Below are positions 17,109 to 25,640 of a stretch of DNA of 64,000 bases, in pieces; position 1 is the first letter of the stretch; every line of letters starts with the position of its first letter. The stretch is from Vagococcus vulneris (GTDB lineage: Bacteria > Bacillota > Bacilli > Lactobacillales > Vagococcaceae). Position numbers and translations under genes: made by a program. The stretch is from NCBI RefSeq assembly GCF_003950515.1, contig NZ_NGJS01000008.1, positions 1 through 64,000 of the forward strand, written 5' to 3'. The notes beneath the pieces are model-generated. The model was not told where the DNA came from. It was given only the letters and a program-made list of their open reading frames with translations, and made no database searches.

Positions 17109-18272
17109 TTATTTTTTCGTGTAGATTCTCTGATGGTCAGTGATTGCAGATAGGTAAATTGATGCAGTATCCAATTCCTGTTCAAATGTATATAAACCGT
17201 CTTCTTTTGGTAATTCTTGAGAAAATATTGTTTCATATTGCTCAATAGTTAAACTGGTTCTTTGGTTAAGCATTGTTTGGTGGTGTTGGGCAAGCAACTG
17301 GTCAGTATAATCTTTGACTAATGTAGCGGAAAACATTTCTGCCACCGCACCTGATCCATAGCTGAAAAATGCGATTCGATCGCCGCTGACTAAGGTAGAT
17401 GACTGATCAAGTAGTGAAATTAGACTTAAGTAAAGCGAACCTGTATAAATATTACCGATTTGTCTTGAATAGGTAGTGCTCAATTCATATTGGCTTAATA
17501 AGGAGTCTCTAATTTCCGTTTTTGCCTCAGCTAATAAGGGAGATAAAGCTTTTTGGCCCATTTTAGTGTAGGGCATATGTAAACAAAAAGCATCGATATC
17601 TTCAAGTAATAGATTATTTTTATTAGAAAATTCTTGCCATAGCGTATTAAAAAATTCAATGTAAGCTTCATTTGAGAATTTGCCATCAACGAAGGCAACA
17701 TCTGAATAATTTGGGCGCCAGAAATCAAAAATATTTTTGGTTAACGAGATAGAGGGTGTATCAAATTCTAAAATGCGAGGATTATTGCTAATTAACATAG
17801 CAACCGCACCAGCACCTTGTGTAACTTCTCCACCGCTATTTAACCCGTATCGTGCAATGTCAGAGCCTATAACGAGTGCTTTTCTATCAGGATTATTCTG
17901 AACGTAATCGATTGCAGACATGAGACCAGCAGTCGCTCCGTAGCATGCATGTTTTATTTCATAAGATTTTGCAAAAGGCTGAATGTTTAAAATATCGTGG
18001 ATAAAAGAGGCACATGATTTTGATTGATCCACGCCGGACTCTGTACCGACAATGACCAAATCAATAAGTTCGCGATCCTCTTCTGATAAAATGCTCAATG
18101 CGGCATTTGCTCCCATAGAAACTGTATCTTGTGTGATTGTTGGTACAGCCATATTTGTCTGTCCAATACCAATTAAAAATTTATTTGGGTCTATACCACG
18201 ATGAATAGCTAGTTTTTCTAAATTTACATATGTGTTTGGTGTAAAAAAGCTGATTTTATCGATACCTGCCAA
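17109..18272 (-). CDS. mvaS: Hydroxymethylglutaryl-CoA synthase
   Basis: It condenses acetoacetyl-CoA and acetyl-CoA to HMG-CoA. It is a thiolase-fold enzyme with Glu78 in GTESGVDQSK, the nucleophile Cys110 in IKHACYGATAG, and a catalytic His in CLHMPYTKMG. I place the start at TTG 18272 with AGGAG 8 bases upstream, giving MAGIDKISFF and 387 aa. With this start Glu78 and Cys110 fall one residue before Glu79/Cys111 of the well-known staphylococcal enzyme, which supports the choice. The longest frame starts at a GTG three codons earlier that lies inside the ribosome binding site. It is first gene of the mvaS-mvaA operon. Confidence 0.95.
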   Translation of the reverse strand: MAGIDKISFFTPNTYVNLEKLAIHRGIDPNKFLIGIGQTNMAVPTITQDTVSMGANAALSILSEEDRELIDLVIVGTESGVDQSKSCASFIHDILNIQPFAKSYEIKHACYGATAGLMSAIDYVQNNPDRKALVIGSDIARYGLNSGGEVTQGAGAVAMLISNNPRILEFDTPSISLTKNIFDFWRPNYSDVAFVDGKFSNEAYIEFFNTLWQEFSNKNNLLLEDIDAFCLHMPYTKMGQKALSPLLAEAKTEIRDSLLSQYELSTTYSRQIGNIYTGSLYLSLISLLDQSSTLVSGDRIAFFSYGSGAVAEMFSATLVKDYTDQLLAQHHQTMLNQRTSLTIEQYETIFSQELPKEDGLYTFEQELDTASIYLSAITDHQRIYTKK

Positions 18273-18309
18273 GTAACTCACTCCTAAATAAATAATAATA
18301 GCTCAATCG

Positions 18310-18354
18310 ATATTTTACCATAAATTGGTTATAAGAATAAAAATGGTAAAATAT
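18310..18354. promoter_or_regulatory. Long inverted repeat upstream of mvaS
   Basis: ATATTTTACCAT (18310-18321) and ATGGTAAAATAT (18343-18354) are a perfect 12-bp inverted repeat whose centres are 33 bp apart, about three helical turns. It lies 38 to 82 bases upstream of the mvaS start, and one arm contains the best -10 candidate (TAAAAT on the minus strand). No good -35 is visible. It may be an operator for a dimeric or cooperative regulator. Confidence 0.5.
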
Positions 18355-18380
18355 ATTTACAAATACTTAATGATAAACAT

Positions 18381-18412
18381 AAAAAAAGCCCCATTTAATG
18401 GGACTTTTTTTA
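18381..18412 (-). terminator. Terminator of the L25 gene
   Basis: On the minus strand AGTCCCAT-TAA-ATGGGGCT (one G-U pair) is followed by seven T residues. It lies 12 bases past the stop codon. Confidence 0.75.
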
Positions 18413-18423
18413 TATTTATCTGA

Positions 18424-19047
18424 CTATTCTTCTTCTTGTTTACTATTGATAACTTCTGGTTCAGTAACTGTGCCAGTTCCCTCAATATCTTCTTCAGGTC
18501 TGTTAGGTTCAGCAACTGTACAAATTTGCTCTATTTCATCTGTGACAATCTCAAACTCAGGATGTTCAGGAATATCTTTAATAGATAGAGATTCACCAAT
18601 TTCAAGGTGAGTTACATCAATTTCAACACGTTCAGGTAATTTATCCGGTGTAGCTGAAACAACAACAGAATATAGAGTTTGTTCCAAAATACCACCTTTT
18701 TTAACACCGTGTGGTGTACCAAGTAACGTAACATCAGCTTCAACTTCTTGTTTTTCATTCATATCAACAGCAAGAAATTCAGCATGAATCCAAGCTTTTG
18801 TGAAAGTATCTAATTCATAAGTATGTAATAGCGTACTAATTTTTTTACCATTTAAATCAAGTGTATAAACAGCGTTTAGTCCATTCTCCCGAATAGCTTT
18901 ATCTAATTCTTTTGCGTTACAAGAGATGGATAGGTTTTGAATTCCATTACCATTAACGGCTGCAGGAACACGACCTTCTTTTCTTAATTGTTTGCGTAAT
19001 GATCTTGGGCGAGTTGTTCTTTCTTCTACTTTTAATACTACTGACAT
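18424..19047 (-). CDS. rplY: 50S ribosomal protein L25 / general stress protein Ctc
   Basis: It binds 5S rRNA in the large subunit; in Bacillus the long form Ctc is a general stress protein. At 207 aa it is the long TL5/Ctc type. An N-terminal L25 domain (about 1-92, RSLRKQLRKEGRVPAAV) is joined to a C-terminal beta domain (about 100-185, GILEQTLYSVVVSATPDKLPE region), ending in an acidic Glu-rich tail. It starts with ATG behind AAGGAGGAAG. The leader is unusually long (about 260 bases) and contains hairpins, and the gene is monocistronic. Confidence 0.94.
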   Translation of the reverse strand: MSVVLKVEERTTRPRSLRKQLRKEGRVPAAVNGNGIQNLSISCNAKELDKAIRENGLNAVYTLDLNGKKISTLLHTYELDTFTKAWIHAEFLAVDMNEKQEVEADVTLLGTPHGVKKGGILEQTLYSVVVSATPDKLPERVEIDVTHLEIGESLSIKDIPEHPEFEIVTDEIEQICTVAEPNRPEEDIEGTGTVTEPEVINSKQEEE

Positions 19048-19316
19048 AAATAATCTTCCTCCTTCAGAATAAAACCTTAATTTAGTTCGATATTTATTTC
19101 ACTGTAGTCTAAATCGTTAGAATCAGTTCACGATTAGCTTACGATCTAAAAGATGATGTCGACATCTTTTAGGTTACGAACTATAAACAAATAATAATTA
19201 AGCGACTTTAACTGAAAGTAATCATCAATTAAAAAAGCAGTGTTAGAACTTAAGCAATCTGCAAATCGCTTGCTCATCATGGTTTTCACCACACTATATT
19301 ATAAGCTTATGTAATA
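19048..19316 (-). promoter_or_regulatory. Long structured 5' leader of the L25 gene
   Basis: Between the predicted promoter and the L25 start is about 260 bases without a gene. It holds a 10-bp perfect hairpin, CTAAAAGATG (19146-19155) with CATCTTTTAG (19163-19172), and on the minus strand a smaller AAGCGAT / ATTGCTT hairpin (near 19250-19270) followed by a T6 run near 19231. I do not recognise a known riboswitch or ribosomal leader. Autoregulation or attenuation is possible. Confidence 0.4.
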
Positions 19317-19345
19317 ACCATACTCCGTTTAATGAAAAAGGTCAA
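19317..19345 (-). promoter_or_regulatory. Promoter of the L25 leader
   Basis: On the minus strand TTGACC (19345-19340) and TATGGT (19322-19317) have a 17-base spacer. A second TATAAT-like element (about 19305-19300) lies downstream. Confidence 0.5.
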
Positions 19346-19399
19346 GAAATTACAAAATAAAGATGTAACCTTTAAAAAATAAAAGTTACATCTTAATAA

Positions 19400-20437
19400 T
19401 TATACCATTTGACTAAAAAGATAAGTATAAACTAAGTTTTTAGTGGCATTTATCGAATCAATATGTGTTCTTTCAAAAGCATGACTTGCATCAATTCCTG
19501 CTCCAATTAATCCATGTTTTATATCAGCACCAGCTTTCATGGCTGCTGAAGCATCACTTCCATAAAAAGGATAGATATCTAATTTGTAATTTATTTTATG
19601 TTGAGAGCACAAATTAACTAGGTGATTTCTTAGACCTAGGTGGTATGGACCACTTGCATCTTTTACACAAATAGAGACGCTGTATTCATCAGTTTGCTGA
19701 TCGTCACCCATAGCCCCCATATCAACTGCTAAGTATTCTATAACACGATAATCAATGTTTGAATTTCCGCCATAACCGATTTCTTCATTATTTGAAAATA
19801 AAAAATGTGTTGTATACGGGAGTTTTTTACCTGATTTTTTTAAATCAATCAAAAAATTTATTAAAATTGCGGCACTGACTTTGTCATCCAAATGTCTAGA
19901 TTTGATAAAATTATTTTTAGTAATAACAGTACGCGGGTCAAAGCTGATAAAATCTCCAATTTGAATACCTAATTTAAGGATGTCATCTGGCGTGGACACT
20001 CTTTCATCAAGTCGAATTTCGATATTACTCTGATTTCTCTCAGCTGTACCAGCATCTTGATAAACGTGGACACTTGTCTGATGCATTAAAATAGTTCCTG
20101 AAAAATTTCCAGAGTTTTGTGTATGAATGGTACAATATTCGCCTTCAATAGAGTTGTATTTAAACCCGCCGATTAAATCGATTTTTAGTCGACCGTCTGG
20201 TTTTATGCTCCGGACCATAGCACCTAAAGTATCAATGTGTGCTGTAATAAAACGATGTTCTGAATTATTTTCACCGTTAATTGTTGTTAACAAACTGCCT
20301 TTTCTATTGATAGAAGAATCAATACCGTTGTCAGTTAAAATATTTTTAATATATGTAATTATATTTTGGGTAAAACCTGTTGGTGAGGGTATAAGGGTTA
20401 ATTCTTTTGTTAATTCGATTGTCGATTTATATTCCAT
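19400..20437 (-). CDS. M42-family metallopeptidase (glutamyl aminopeptidase type)
   Basis: This is a cytosolic di-zinc aminopeptidase of the M42 family (PepA, FrvX, YsdC), usually forming tetrahedral dodecamers. At 345 aa it is full length. Metal ligands are recognisable in TAHIDTLG (His, Asp), SRHLDDKV (Asp), NNEEIGYGG (Glu pair), AVDMGA (Asp) and SHAFERTH (His). GSDASAAMKAGA is also typical. It starts at ATG 20437 with a weak AGGAGA site. It is probably transcribed alone. Whether it prefers acidic N-termini (PepA) cannot be told from sequence alone. Confidence 0.9.
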   Translation of the reverse strand: MEYKSTIELTKELTLIPSPTGFTQNIITYIKNILTDNGIDSSINRKGSLLTTINGENNSEHRFITAHIDTLGAMVRSIKPDGRLKIDLIGGFKYNSIEGEYCTIHTQNSGNFSGTILMHQTSVHVYQDAGTAERNQSNIEIRLDERVSTPDDILKLGIQIGDFISFDPRTVITKNNFIKSRHLDDKVSAAILINFLIDLKKSGKKLPYTTHFLFSNNEEIGYGGNSNIDYRVIEYLAVDMGAMGDDQQTDEYSVSICVKDASGPYHLGLRNHLVNLCSQHKINYKLDIYPFYGSDASAAMKAGADIKHGLIGAGIDASHAFERTHIDSINATKNLVYTYLFSQMV

Positions 20438-20500
20438 TAATAATTTCTCCTAACGTATTTTTATAAAAGTGTACGCGAGAGAGAACAGAATTGCAATCAT

Positions 20501-20677
20501 CTATCTGAATTTATGTTCTTTATATTTATAGTCATAACTCTTTTCATCCCATAACATTAACCAAATAAACAGCAGCGGTGTCAAAACCAACAGAGAGATT
20601 TTCCATCCAATTGTTCCTAGCAGCATCCCAATAATCAGTACAAACAATAATAATGCAAATCTTCTAATCATCATCAT
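20501..20677 (-). CDS. Small membrane protein downstream of lexA
   Basis: This is a 58-aa protein starting MMMIRRFALL from an ATG at 20677, with GGAGG 7 bases upstream. The longer frame from 20692 has no room for a ribosome binding site. Residues 5-46 are strongly hydrophobic with room for two short TM helices, and a charged tail of Asp, Tyr and Lys follows. It lies 90 bases downstream of lexA on the same strand and might be read from the lexA promoter and so be SOS-linked. Function is unknown and no homologue is recognised. Confidence 0.55.
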   Translation of the reverse strand: MMMIRRFALLLFVLIIGMLLGTIGWKISLLVLTPLLFIWLMLWDEKSYDYKYKEHKFR

Positions 20678-20766
20678 AAATAGTTCCTCCATTTTTTATT
20701 TAAAATACGAACCTATGTTCTTTTTTGCTGAAAAATATAAAGCATGACAACATGCTTTATATTTTG

Positions 20767-21387
20767 CTATATGTTGTTTCGATACAATCCGACAACTTTA
20801 CCTAAAATAGTGATATTGTCAAAAATTAAGGGCTCCATTGAATCATTTTCAGGTTGTAATTTAATATAATCTTTTTCTTTAAAAAATCTTTTACATGTGG
20901 CTTCATTGTCTTCAGTCATTGCGATAACTATCTCACCATTTAATGCGGTATTCTGTTTGCGGATAATTACATGGTCTCCGTCGAAAATCCCAGCATTAAT
21001 CATACTCTCACCACGGATAGTCAACATGAATAATGAATTTTCTTCATACTTTAAATCTGGCGGTACAGGGAAGAAATCAGCTGCATCTTCAACTGCTAAA
21101 ATCGGTTCACCAGCTGTTACGACCCCCAACATTGGAATTGAAGTTGGTTGAACACCTATAAAAGATAGGCCGTCGTTGGTCAGTTCAATTGCTCTTGGTT
21201 TAGTAGGGTCGCGAAAAATTAATCCCTTTTTCTCTAAGCGAGATAAGTGTCCGTGTACGGTTGAAGTTGATGACAAATTAACTGCCTCACCTATTTCTCT
21301 AACTGTTGGTGGGTATCCACGGTCGGAAACTTGTTCAAATATAAAACGCAGAATTTCTTCTTGTCGATTTGCTTGTCGTTGTACCAT
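20767..21387 (-). CDS. lexA: SOS repressor LexA
   Basis: This is the repressor of DNA-damage genes, inactivated by RecA-stimulated self-cleavage. At 206 aa it has an N-terminal winged helix ([12 protein letters not shown] through [14 protein letters not shown]), the cleavage pair Ala92-Gly93 in VTAGEP, the catalytic Ser128 in RGESMINAG and the general base Lys166 in ATCKRFF. The ATG has GAGGG 6 bases upstream. Its promoter contains a near-perfect LexA box, so it is autoregulated as expected. The DUF896 gene is divergent from it. Confidence 0.97.
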   Translation of the reverse strand: MVQRQANRQEEILRFIFEQVSDRGYPPTVREIGEAVNLSSTSTVHGHLSRLEKKGLIFRDPTKPRAIELTNDGLSFIGVQPTSIPMLGVVTAGEPILAVEDAADFFPVPPDLKYEENSLFMLTIRGESMINAGIFDGDHVIIRKQNTALNGEIVIAMTEDNEATCKRFFKEKDYIKLQPENDSMEPLIFDNITILGKVVGLYRNNI

Positions 21388-21416
21388 CAGTAGCCCTCAT
21401 TTTCTTGTTTTTTTTG

Positions 21417-21456
21417 AGTGTACCATATACTAAGAAAAATATCAAACGTTTGTTCG
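21417..21456 (-). promoter_or_regulatory. lexA promoter with LexA box
   Basis: On the minus strand CGAACAAACGTTTG (21456-21443) matches the Gram-positive SOS box CGAAC-N4-GTTCG in 9 of 10 defined positions. The -35 TTGATA (21445-21440) overlaps it and the -10 TACACT (21422-21417) lies 17 bases further. It sits between lexA and the divergent DUF896 gene, so LexA could control both. Confidence 0.8.
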
Positions 21457-21553
21457 CGTTTTTGTTTGTTCTTGTTTATTGCTTCTAATTGTTTTTTTTA
21501 TTGCGATAAGCTAATATAATATAGAAACTAACCGATAGAAAGGATGCGACAAT

Positions 21554-21796
21554 ATGTTATCAGAAGAGAAAATGCACCGAATAAATGAACTGGCTCGTAA
21601 GGCTAAAACCGAGGAAGGTCTTACATTATCAGAACAAAGCGAACAAAAAGAATTGAGAGAAGAATATCTTCACAGATTCAGAAAAGGTATGCGTCATCAT
21701 ATTGAAGGGATGAAAGTAGTAGATGAAGAAGGAACTGATGTAACACCTGATAAATTAAAGGATATTCAGAAGAAAAAGGGACTTCATGGGAGATAA
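21554..21796 (+). CDS. DUF896 family protein (YnzC-like)
   Basis: This 80-aa basic/acidic helical protein ([20 protein letters not shown] and [16 protein letters not shown] are family hallmarks) belongs to DUF896, the YnzC group. In Bacillus subtilis ynzC lies in the lexA-controlled yneA operon. Here too it is divergent from lexA and next to transketolase, a conserved neighbourhood. The ATG follows AAAGGATG. The molecular function is not known, and SOS control is plausible from the shared intergenic LexA box. The cell-division inhibitor YneA is not seen here. Confidence 0.85.
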   Translation: MLSEEKMHRINELARKAKTEEGLTLSEQSEQKELREEYLHRFRKGMRHHIEGMKVVDEEGTDVTPDKLKDIQKKKGLHGR

Positions 21797-21809
21797 ATGA
21801 TTGAAAGCC

Positions 21810-21838
21810 TTGCAAAAAATCAGTAAAACGGTTAAAAT
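21810..21838 (+). promoter_or_regulatory. Promoter of tkt
   Basis: TTGCAA (21810-21815) and TAAAAT (21833-21838) are spaced by 17 bases, 44 bases before the transketolase start. Confidence 0.55.
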
Positions 21839-21881
21839 AGCAATAAAGGTAAAAAAAACCTAAAAACCAGGAGGCACATAT

Positions 21882-23876
21882 ATGTTTGATAAAATTGATC
21901 AATTAGGTGTTAATTCAATTCGTACGTTAAGTTTAGATATGATTCAAAAGGCAAATTCTGGTCATCCAGGATTACCTATGGGTGCAGCACCAATGGCATA
22001 TACTTTATGGACAAAATACTTGAAGGTAAACCCTAAAACTAGTAGAAATTGGATTGACCGAGATCGCTTTATCTTGTCGGCAGGTCATGGTTCAGCTATG
22101 CTATATAGTTTATTGCATTTATCAGGCTATGACTTACCAATGACTGAATTAAAGCAATTCCGTCAATGGGGAAGCTTGACTCCTGGACATCCAGAAGTAC
22201 ACCATACAGATGGTGTGGAAGCAACGACTGGACCGCTTGGTCAAGGAATAGCTATGAGTGTCGGCTTTGCAATGGCTGAAGCACATCTAGCAGCTACGTA
22301 TAATAGAGAGAATTTTAATATTATTGATCATTACACTTATGCTTTATGTGGTGATGGTGATTTGATGGAAGGTATCTCACAAGAAGCGATCAGTTTAGCA
22401 GGGCATTTAAAACTTAATAAATTAGTGGTTCTTTATGATTCAAATGATATCTCTCTAGATGGTCCGTTGGATAAATCATTTAGCGAAGATGTTAAGGGGC
22501 GTTTTGAAGCAGCTGGATGGTCTCATATATTAGTTAAAGATGGTAATAGTTTGGATGAAATATCTGCGGCTATCGAAAAGGCAAAAGGGGATACTGAGAA
22601 ACCGACAATAATCGAAGTCAAAACTGTAATAGGGTTTGGCGCACCGCTAGCTGGAACAAATAAAGTTCATGGAGCTCCATTGGGTGCTGAAGGTGTCGCT
22701 GCCGCAAAACAGGCATATAACTGGGATTATCCAGAGTTTACAGTACCTGATGAAGCACAAGAACGATTCCATCAAAAGATGGTAGTGAATGGTGAAAAAG
22801 CTGAATCTGCATGGAATAATCTATTTGCTGAATACCAAAAAGCTTATCCAAAATTAGCTGATCAGTTAAAAGCAGCATTTGCAGGCAGCATTGATGCAGA
22901 TTTAACGAAAGTATTACCGACTTATGAGGTTGGTGAAAGTGCAGCAAGTCGTGTGACTTCTAAAGAGGCCATTCAATCATTAGCTGCAGCAGTTCCTTTT
23001 ATCTGGGGAGGTTCAGCTGATTTGTCATCATCTAATAATACGATGATTGCGGCAGATAAAGATTTTGAGCCCGGGCAATATGAAGGACGTAATATCTGGT
23101 TTGGTGTTCGTGAATTTGGTATGGCTGCAGCTATGAATGGTATTGCTTTACATGGTGGAACGAAAGTTTATGGTGCAACATTCTTCGTGTTTGTCGACTA
23201 TTTAAGAGCAGCGGTAAGATTAGCAGCAATTCAAAAAGCACCGGTTACATATGTTTTAACGCATGATTCGGTTGCAGTTGGTGAAGATGGCCCAACACAT
23301 GAGCCAATAGAACAATTATCAAGTCTTAGAGGCTTACCTAATGTTAACGTTATTCGTCCTGCAGATGGCAATGAGGTATCGGCAGCATGGAATTTAGCGG
23401 CAACATCAACCGAAACACCGACAGTTTTAGCTTTATCTCGTCAAAACTTACCAGTTCTACCTGGAACTCAAGATTTAGCAAAATCATTTGTAGAAAAAGG
23501 TGGTTATGTGTTATCTGCGCAAGCAGGTGAAATACCGGATGGAATTTTAATTGCCACTGGTTCAGAAGTGAATTTAGCAGTTAAAGCGCAAAAAGTTTTG
23601 AAGGAAGATGGTATTGACGTGTCAGTTGTTTCAATGCCGTGTACGATGTTATTTGATAAACAAGATGCTGCGTATAAAGAATCGGTTTTACCTAAATCAG
23701 TAAAAAAACGTGTATCTATCGAAATGGGAGCTACTTTTGGATGGGAACGTTACGTTGGTTTAGAAGGTAAAGCAATGGGGATTGATACTTTTGGAGCAAG
23801 TGCACCGGGTAATCAAGTGATTGAAGAGTTTGGATTTACTGTTGAAAATGTAGTTAAAATTTTTAAAACATTATAA
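21882..23876 (+). CDS. tkt: Transketolase
   Basis: This is a thiamine-diphosphate enzyme of the non-oxidative pentose phosphate pathway. At 664 aa it shows KANSGHPGLPMGAAPMAY at the N-terminus, the ThDP-binding GDGDLMEGISQEA to YDSNDISLDG, catalytic Glu in RNIWFGVREFGM, and the THDSVAVGEDGPTHEP loop. The C-terminal regulatory domain is present. The ATG is preceded by AGGAGG. It is transcribed singly between the DUF896 gene and a terminator. A phosphoketolase is excluded by the overall sequence and length. Confidence 0.97.
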   Translation: MFDKIDQLGVNSIRTLSLDMIQKANSGHPGLPMGAAPMAYTLWTKYLKVNPKTSRNWIDRDRFILSAGHGSAMLYSLLHLSGYDLPMTELKQFRQWGSLTPGHPEVHHTDGVEATTGPLGQGIAMSVGFAMAEAHLAATYNRENFNIIDHYTYALCGDGDLMEGISQEAISLAGHLKLNKLVVLYDSNDISLDGPLDKSFSEDVKGRFEAAGWSHILVKDGNSLDEISAAIEKAKGDTEKPTIIEVKTVIGFGAPLAGTNKVHGAPLGAEGVAAAKQAYNWDYPEFTVPDEAQERFHQKMVVNGEKAESAWNNLFAEYQKAYPKLADQLKAAFAGSIDADLTKVLPTYEVGESAASRVTSKEAIQSLAAAVPFIWGGSADLSSSNNTMIAADKDFEPGQYEGRNIWFGVREFGMAAAMNGIALHGGTKVYGATFFVFVDYLRAAVRLAAIQKAPVTYVLTHDSVAVGEDGPTHEPIEQLSSLRGLPNVNVIRPADGNEVSAAWNLAATSTETPTVLALSRQNLPVLPGTQDLAKSFVEKGGYVLSAQAGEIPDGILIATGSEVNLAVKAQKVLKEDGIDVSVVSMPCTMLFDKQDAAYKESVLPKSVKKRVSIEMGATFGWERYVGLEGKAMGIDTFGASAPGNQVIEEFGFTVENVVKIFKTL

Positions 23877-23912
23877 CGTGTAATAGAAAACAATAACTTA
23901 ATGATGAAATAA

Positions 23913-23966
23913 AGCAGTTTGTAATTAGAATGCAGTTAGCAGGCTATTTTACAAGCTGTTTTTTTA
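23913..23966 (+). terminator. Terminator after tkt
   Basis: CAGTTTGTAA (23915-23924) pairs with TTACAAGCTG (23949-23958), followed by seven T residues. The loop is long (24 bases). Confidence 0.65.
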
Positions 23967-24054
23967 GATATTTTTTATTTCTTGCAATTTGATGAGATTC
24001 ATTATATTTTTATAATATTAATAACTAGTTTTTTAAAAGATGGGGGAACCAGAT

Positions 24055-25269
24055 ATGAAACACTTTAAAAAGTCATCAAAATTAGATTATGTAAGTTATG
24101 ACGTACGAGGACCAGTATTAGAGGAAGCAGATCGAATGGAAAGTCAAGGAATTCATGTGTTGAAATTAAATACAGGTAATCCAGCTGCGTTTGGTTTGAA
24201 GGCACCTAATGATGTTATTCGTGATTTAATCTCTAATGCTAGATACTCTGAAGGCTATTCAGAATCAAAGGGAATTTTTTCAGCAAGAAAAGCGATTCAG
24301 CACTATTGTCAGTTAAAAGGTTTGCCTAATGTATCGTTAGATGATATATACACTGGAAATGGCGTCAGCGAATTAATTACTATGTCTATGCAAGGATTGA
24401 TTAATGATGGCGATGAAATGCTGATCCCTATGCCTGATTATCCGCTGTGGACAGCCGCTGTGACACTTGCAGGAGGAAAAGCTGTTCACTATGTTTGCGA
24501 TGAACAAGCCGAGTGGTTTCCAGATATTGATGATATTCGAAAGAAAATCACTCCAAGGACCAAGGGTATTGTATTAATAAACCCAAATAATCCGACGGGA
24601 GCTTTGTATTCTAAAGAATTATTAGAAAAAATAATTCAGGTTGCTCGAGAACATCAGCTGATTATTTTTTCAGATGAAATTTATGATCGTTTAGTAATGG
24701 ATGATCTAGAACATATCTCAATAGGGAGTTTAGCGCCTGATTTATGTGTTGTCACTTTTAATGGATTATCTAAATCACATCGTGTTGCAGGCTTTCGTTG
24801 TGGTTGGATGGTTTTGAGTGGTGATAAAAGTTATGTTCAGGGGTATGTAGAGGGATTGAATATGTTAGCATCAATGCGTTTATGTTCGAATGTTTTATCT
24901 CAGCAAATTATTCAAACTGCTTTAGGTGGTCCACAAAAAACTGATGAATTATTATTACCAGGAGGACGTATTTATGAACAAAGGGAATTTATTACTAAAG
25001 CGTTGAATGATATACCTGGGATTAGTGCGGTTAAACCTAAAGCGGCATTTTATATTTTTCCTAAAATAGATACAAAAAAATTCAAGATAAAAAATGATGA
25101 GCAGTTTGTCTTAGATTTCCTCCATCATCAACATGTATTGATGGTTCATGGTAAAGGTTTTAATATGTCGACTCCTGACCATTTCCGTATAGTTTATTTA
25201 CCGGAAGTAGAAGAATTGAAGCAAATGACTGATGGTTTGACAGATTTTTTACAAACATATCATCAATAA
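24055..25269 (+). CDS. PLP-dependent aminotransferase, class I (alanine aminotransferase-like)
   Basis: This is a fold-type I aminotransferase of 404 aa. It is similar to the AlaA group, which makes alanine from pyruvate and glutamate. Key segments are MPDYPLWTAA, INPNNPTGALY (substrate Asn), FSDEIYDRL (PLP Asp), NGLSKSHRVAGFRCGWM (Schiff-base Lys in GLSKSH) and FRIVYLP (carboxylate Arg). The start is the ATG at 24055 with GGGGGA 7 bases upstream; an in-frame ATG at 24040 lies before that site. A TTGCAA-17-TATTTT promoter lies at 23982-24010. Exact substrate range cannot be fixed from sequence. Confidence 0.9.
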   Translation: MKHFKKSSKLDYVSYDVRGPVLEEADRMESQGIHVLKLNTGNPAAFGLKAPNDVIRDLISNARYSEGYSESKGIFSARKAIQHYCQLKGLPNVSLDDIYTGNGVSELITMSMQGLINDGDEMLIPMPDYPLWTAAVTLAGGKAVHYVCDEQAEWFPDIDDIRKKITPRTKGIVLINPNNPTGALYSKELLEKIIQVAREHQLIIFSDEIYDRLVMDDLEHISIGSLAPDLCVVTFNGLSKSHRVAGFRCGWMVLSGDKSYVQGYVEGLNMLASMRLCSNVLSQQIIQTALGGPQKTDELLLPGGRIYEQREFITKALNDIPGISAVKPKAAFYIFPKIDTKKFKIKNDEQFVLDFLHHQHVLMVHGKGFNMSTPDHFRIVYLPEVEELKQMTDGLTDFLQTYHQ

Positions 25270-25300
25270 TAAAAAGCGAAGCCTAAGCTTCGCTTTTTAT
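25270..25300. terminator. Bidirectional terminator between the aminotransferase and DUF2187 genes
   Basis: AAAAAGCGAAGC (25271-25282) and GCTTCGCTTTTT (25287-25298) form a 12-bp stem with a 4-base loop. Confidence 0.85.
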
Positions 25301-25303
25301 TAT

Positions 25304-25480
25304 TTATACTGTAATGACGAGACATTCCTTTTTACTGATAACAATTCGATTTAAATATTTATCACGTAATTCTTCATTCGGATTTGAAACACTAATTAAA
25401 AATGAGTTTTCATATTCTTTTTCGATTGTACCTTTAAACTCTTCATTTTGCCATTTGAAGACGGTTTTCATTTCTGTCAT
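25304..25480 (-). CDS. DUF2187-like small protein
   Basis: This is a 58-aa small beta-rich protein, starting MTEMKTVFKWQNEEF at ATG 25480 with AAGGAG 10 bases upstream. The pattern G-x-I-E-K-x4-ENSFLI-x-V followed by a conserved KK near the end is like DUF2187 (YkvS-type) proteins, which have an SH3-like fold of unknown role. The longer frame up to 25591 has a spurious hydrophobic extension and crosses the promoter. A perfect palindrome, ATCACC-GA-GGTGAT (25503-25516), lies in its leader and could be an operator or hairpin. Confidence 0.65.
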   Translation of the reverse strand: MTEMKTVFKWQNEEFKGTIEKEYENSFLISVSNPNEELRDKYLNRIVISKKECLVITV

Positions 25481-25640
25481 TATTGATACACTCCTTGAAT
25501 AAATCACCGAGGTGATAAATAAAAAATTTAAAACACTCTGTTGTGTAAGTAGTATAACATAAATAAAAAAAATGTGCAGTAATAAATACACCTTTTTTGT
25601 AATACATTTTAAAATTTGAAAAAAACGTGATAAATGATAA

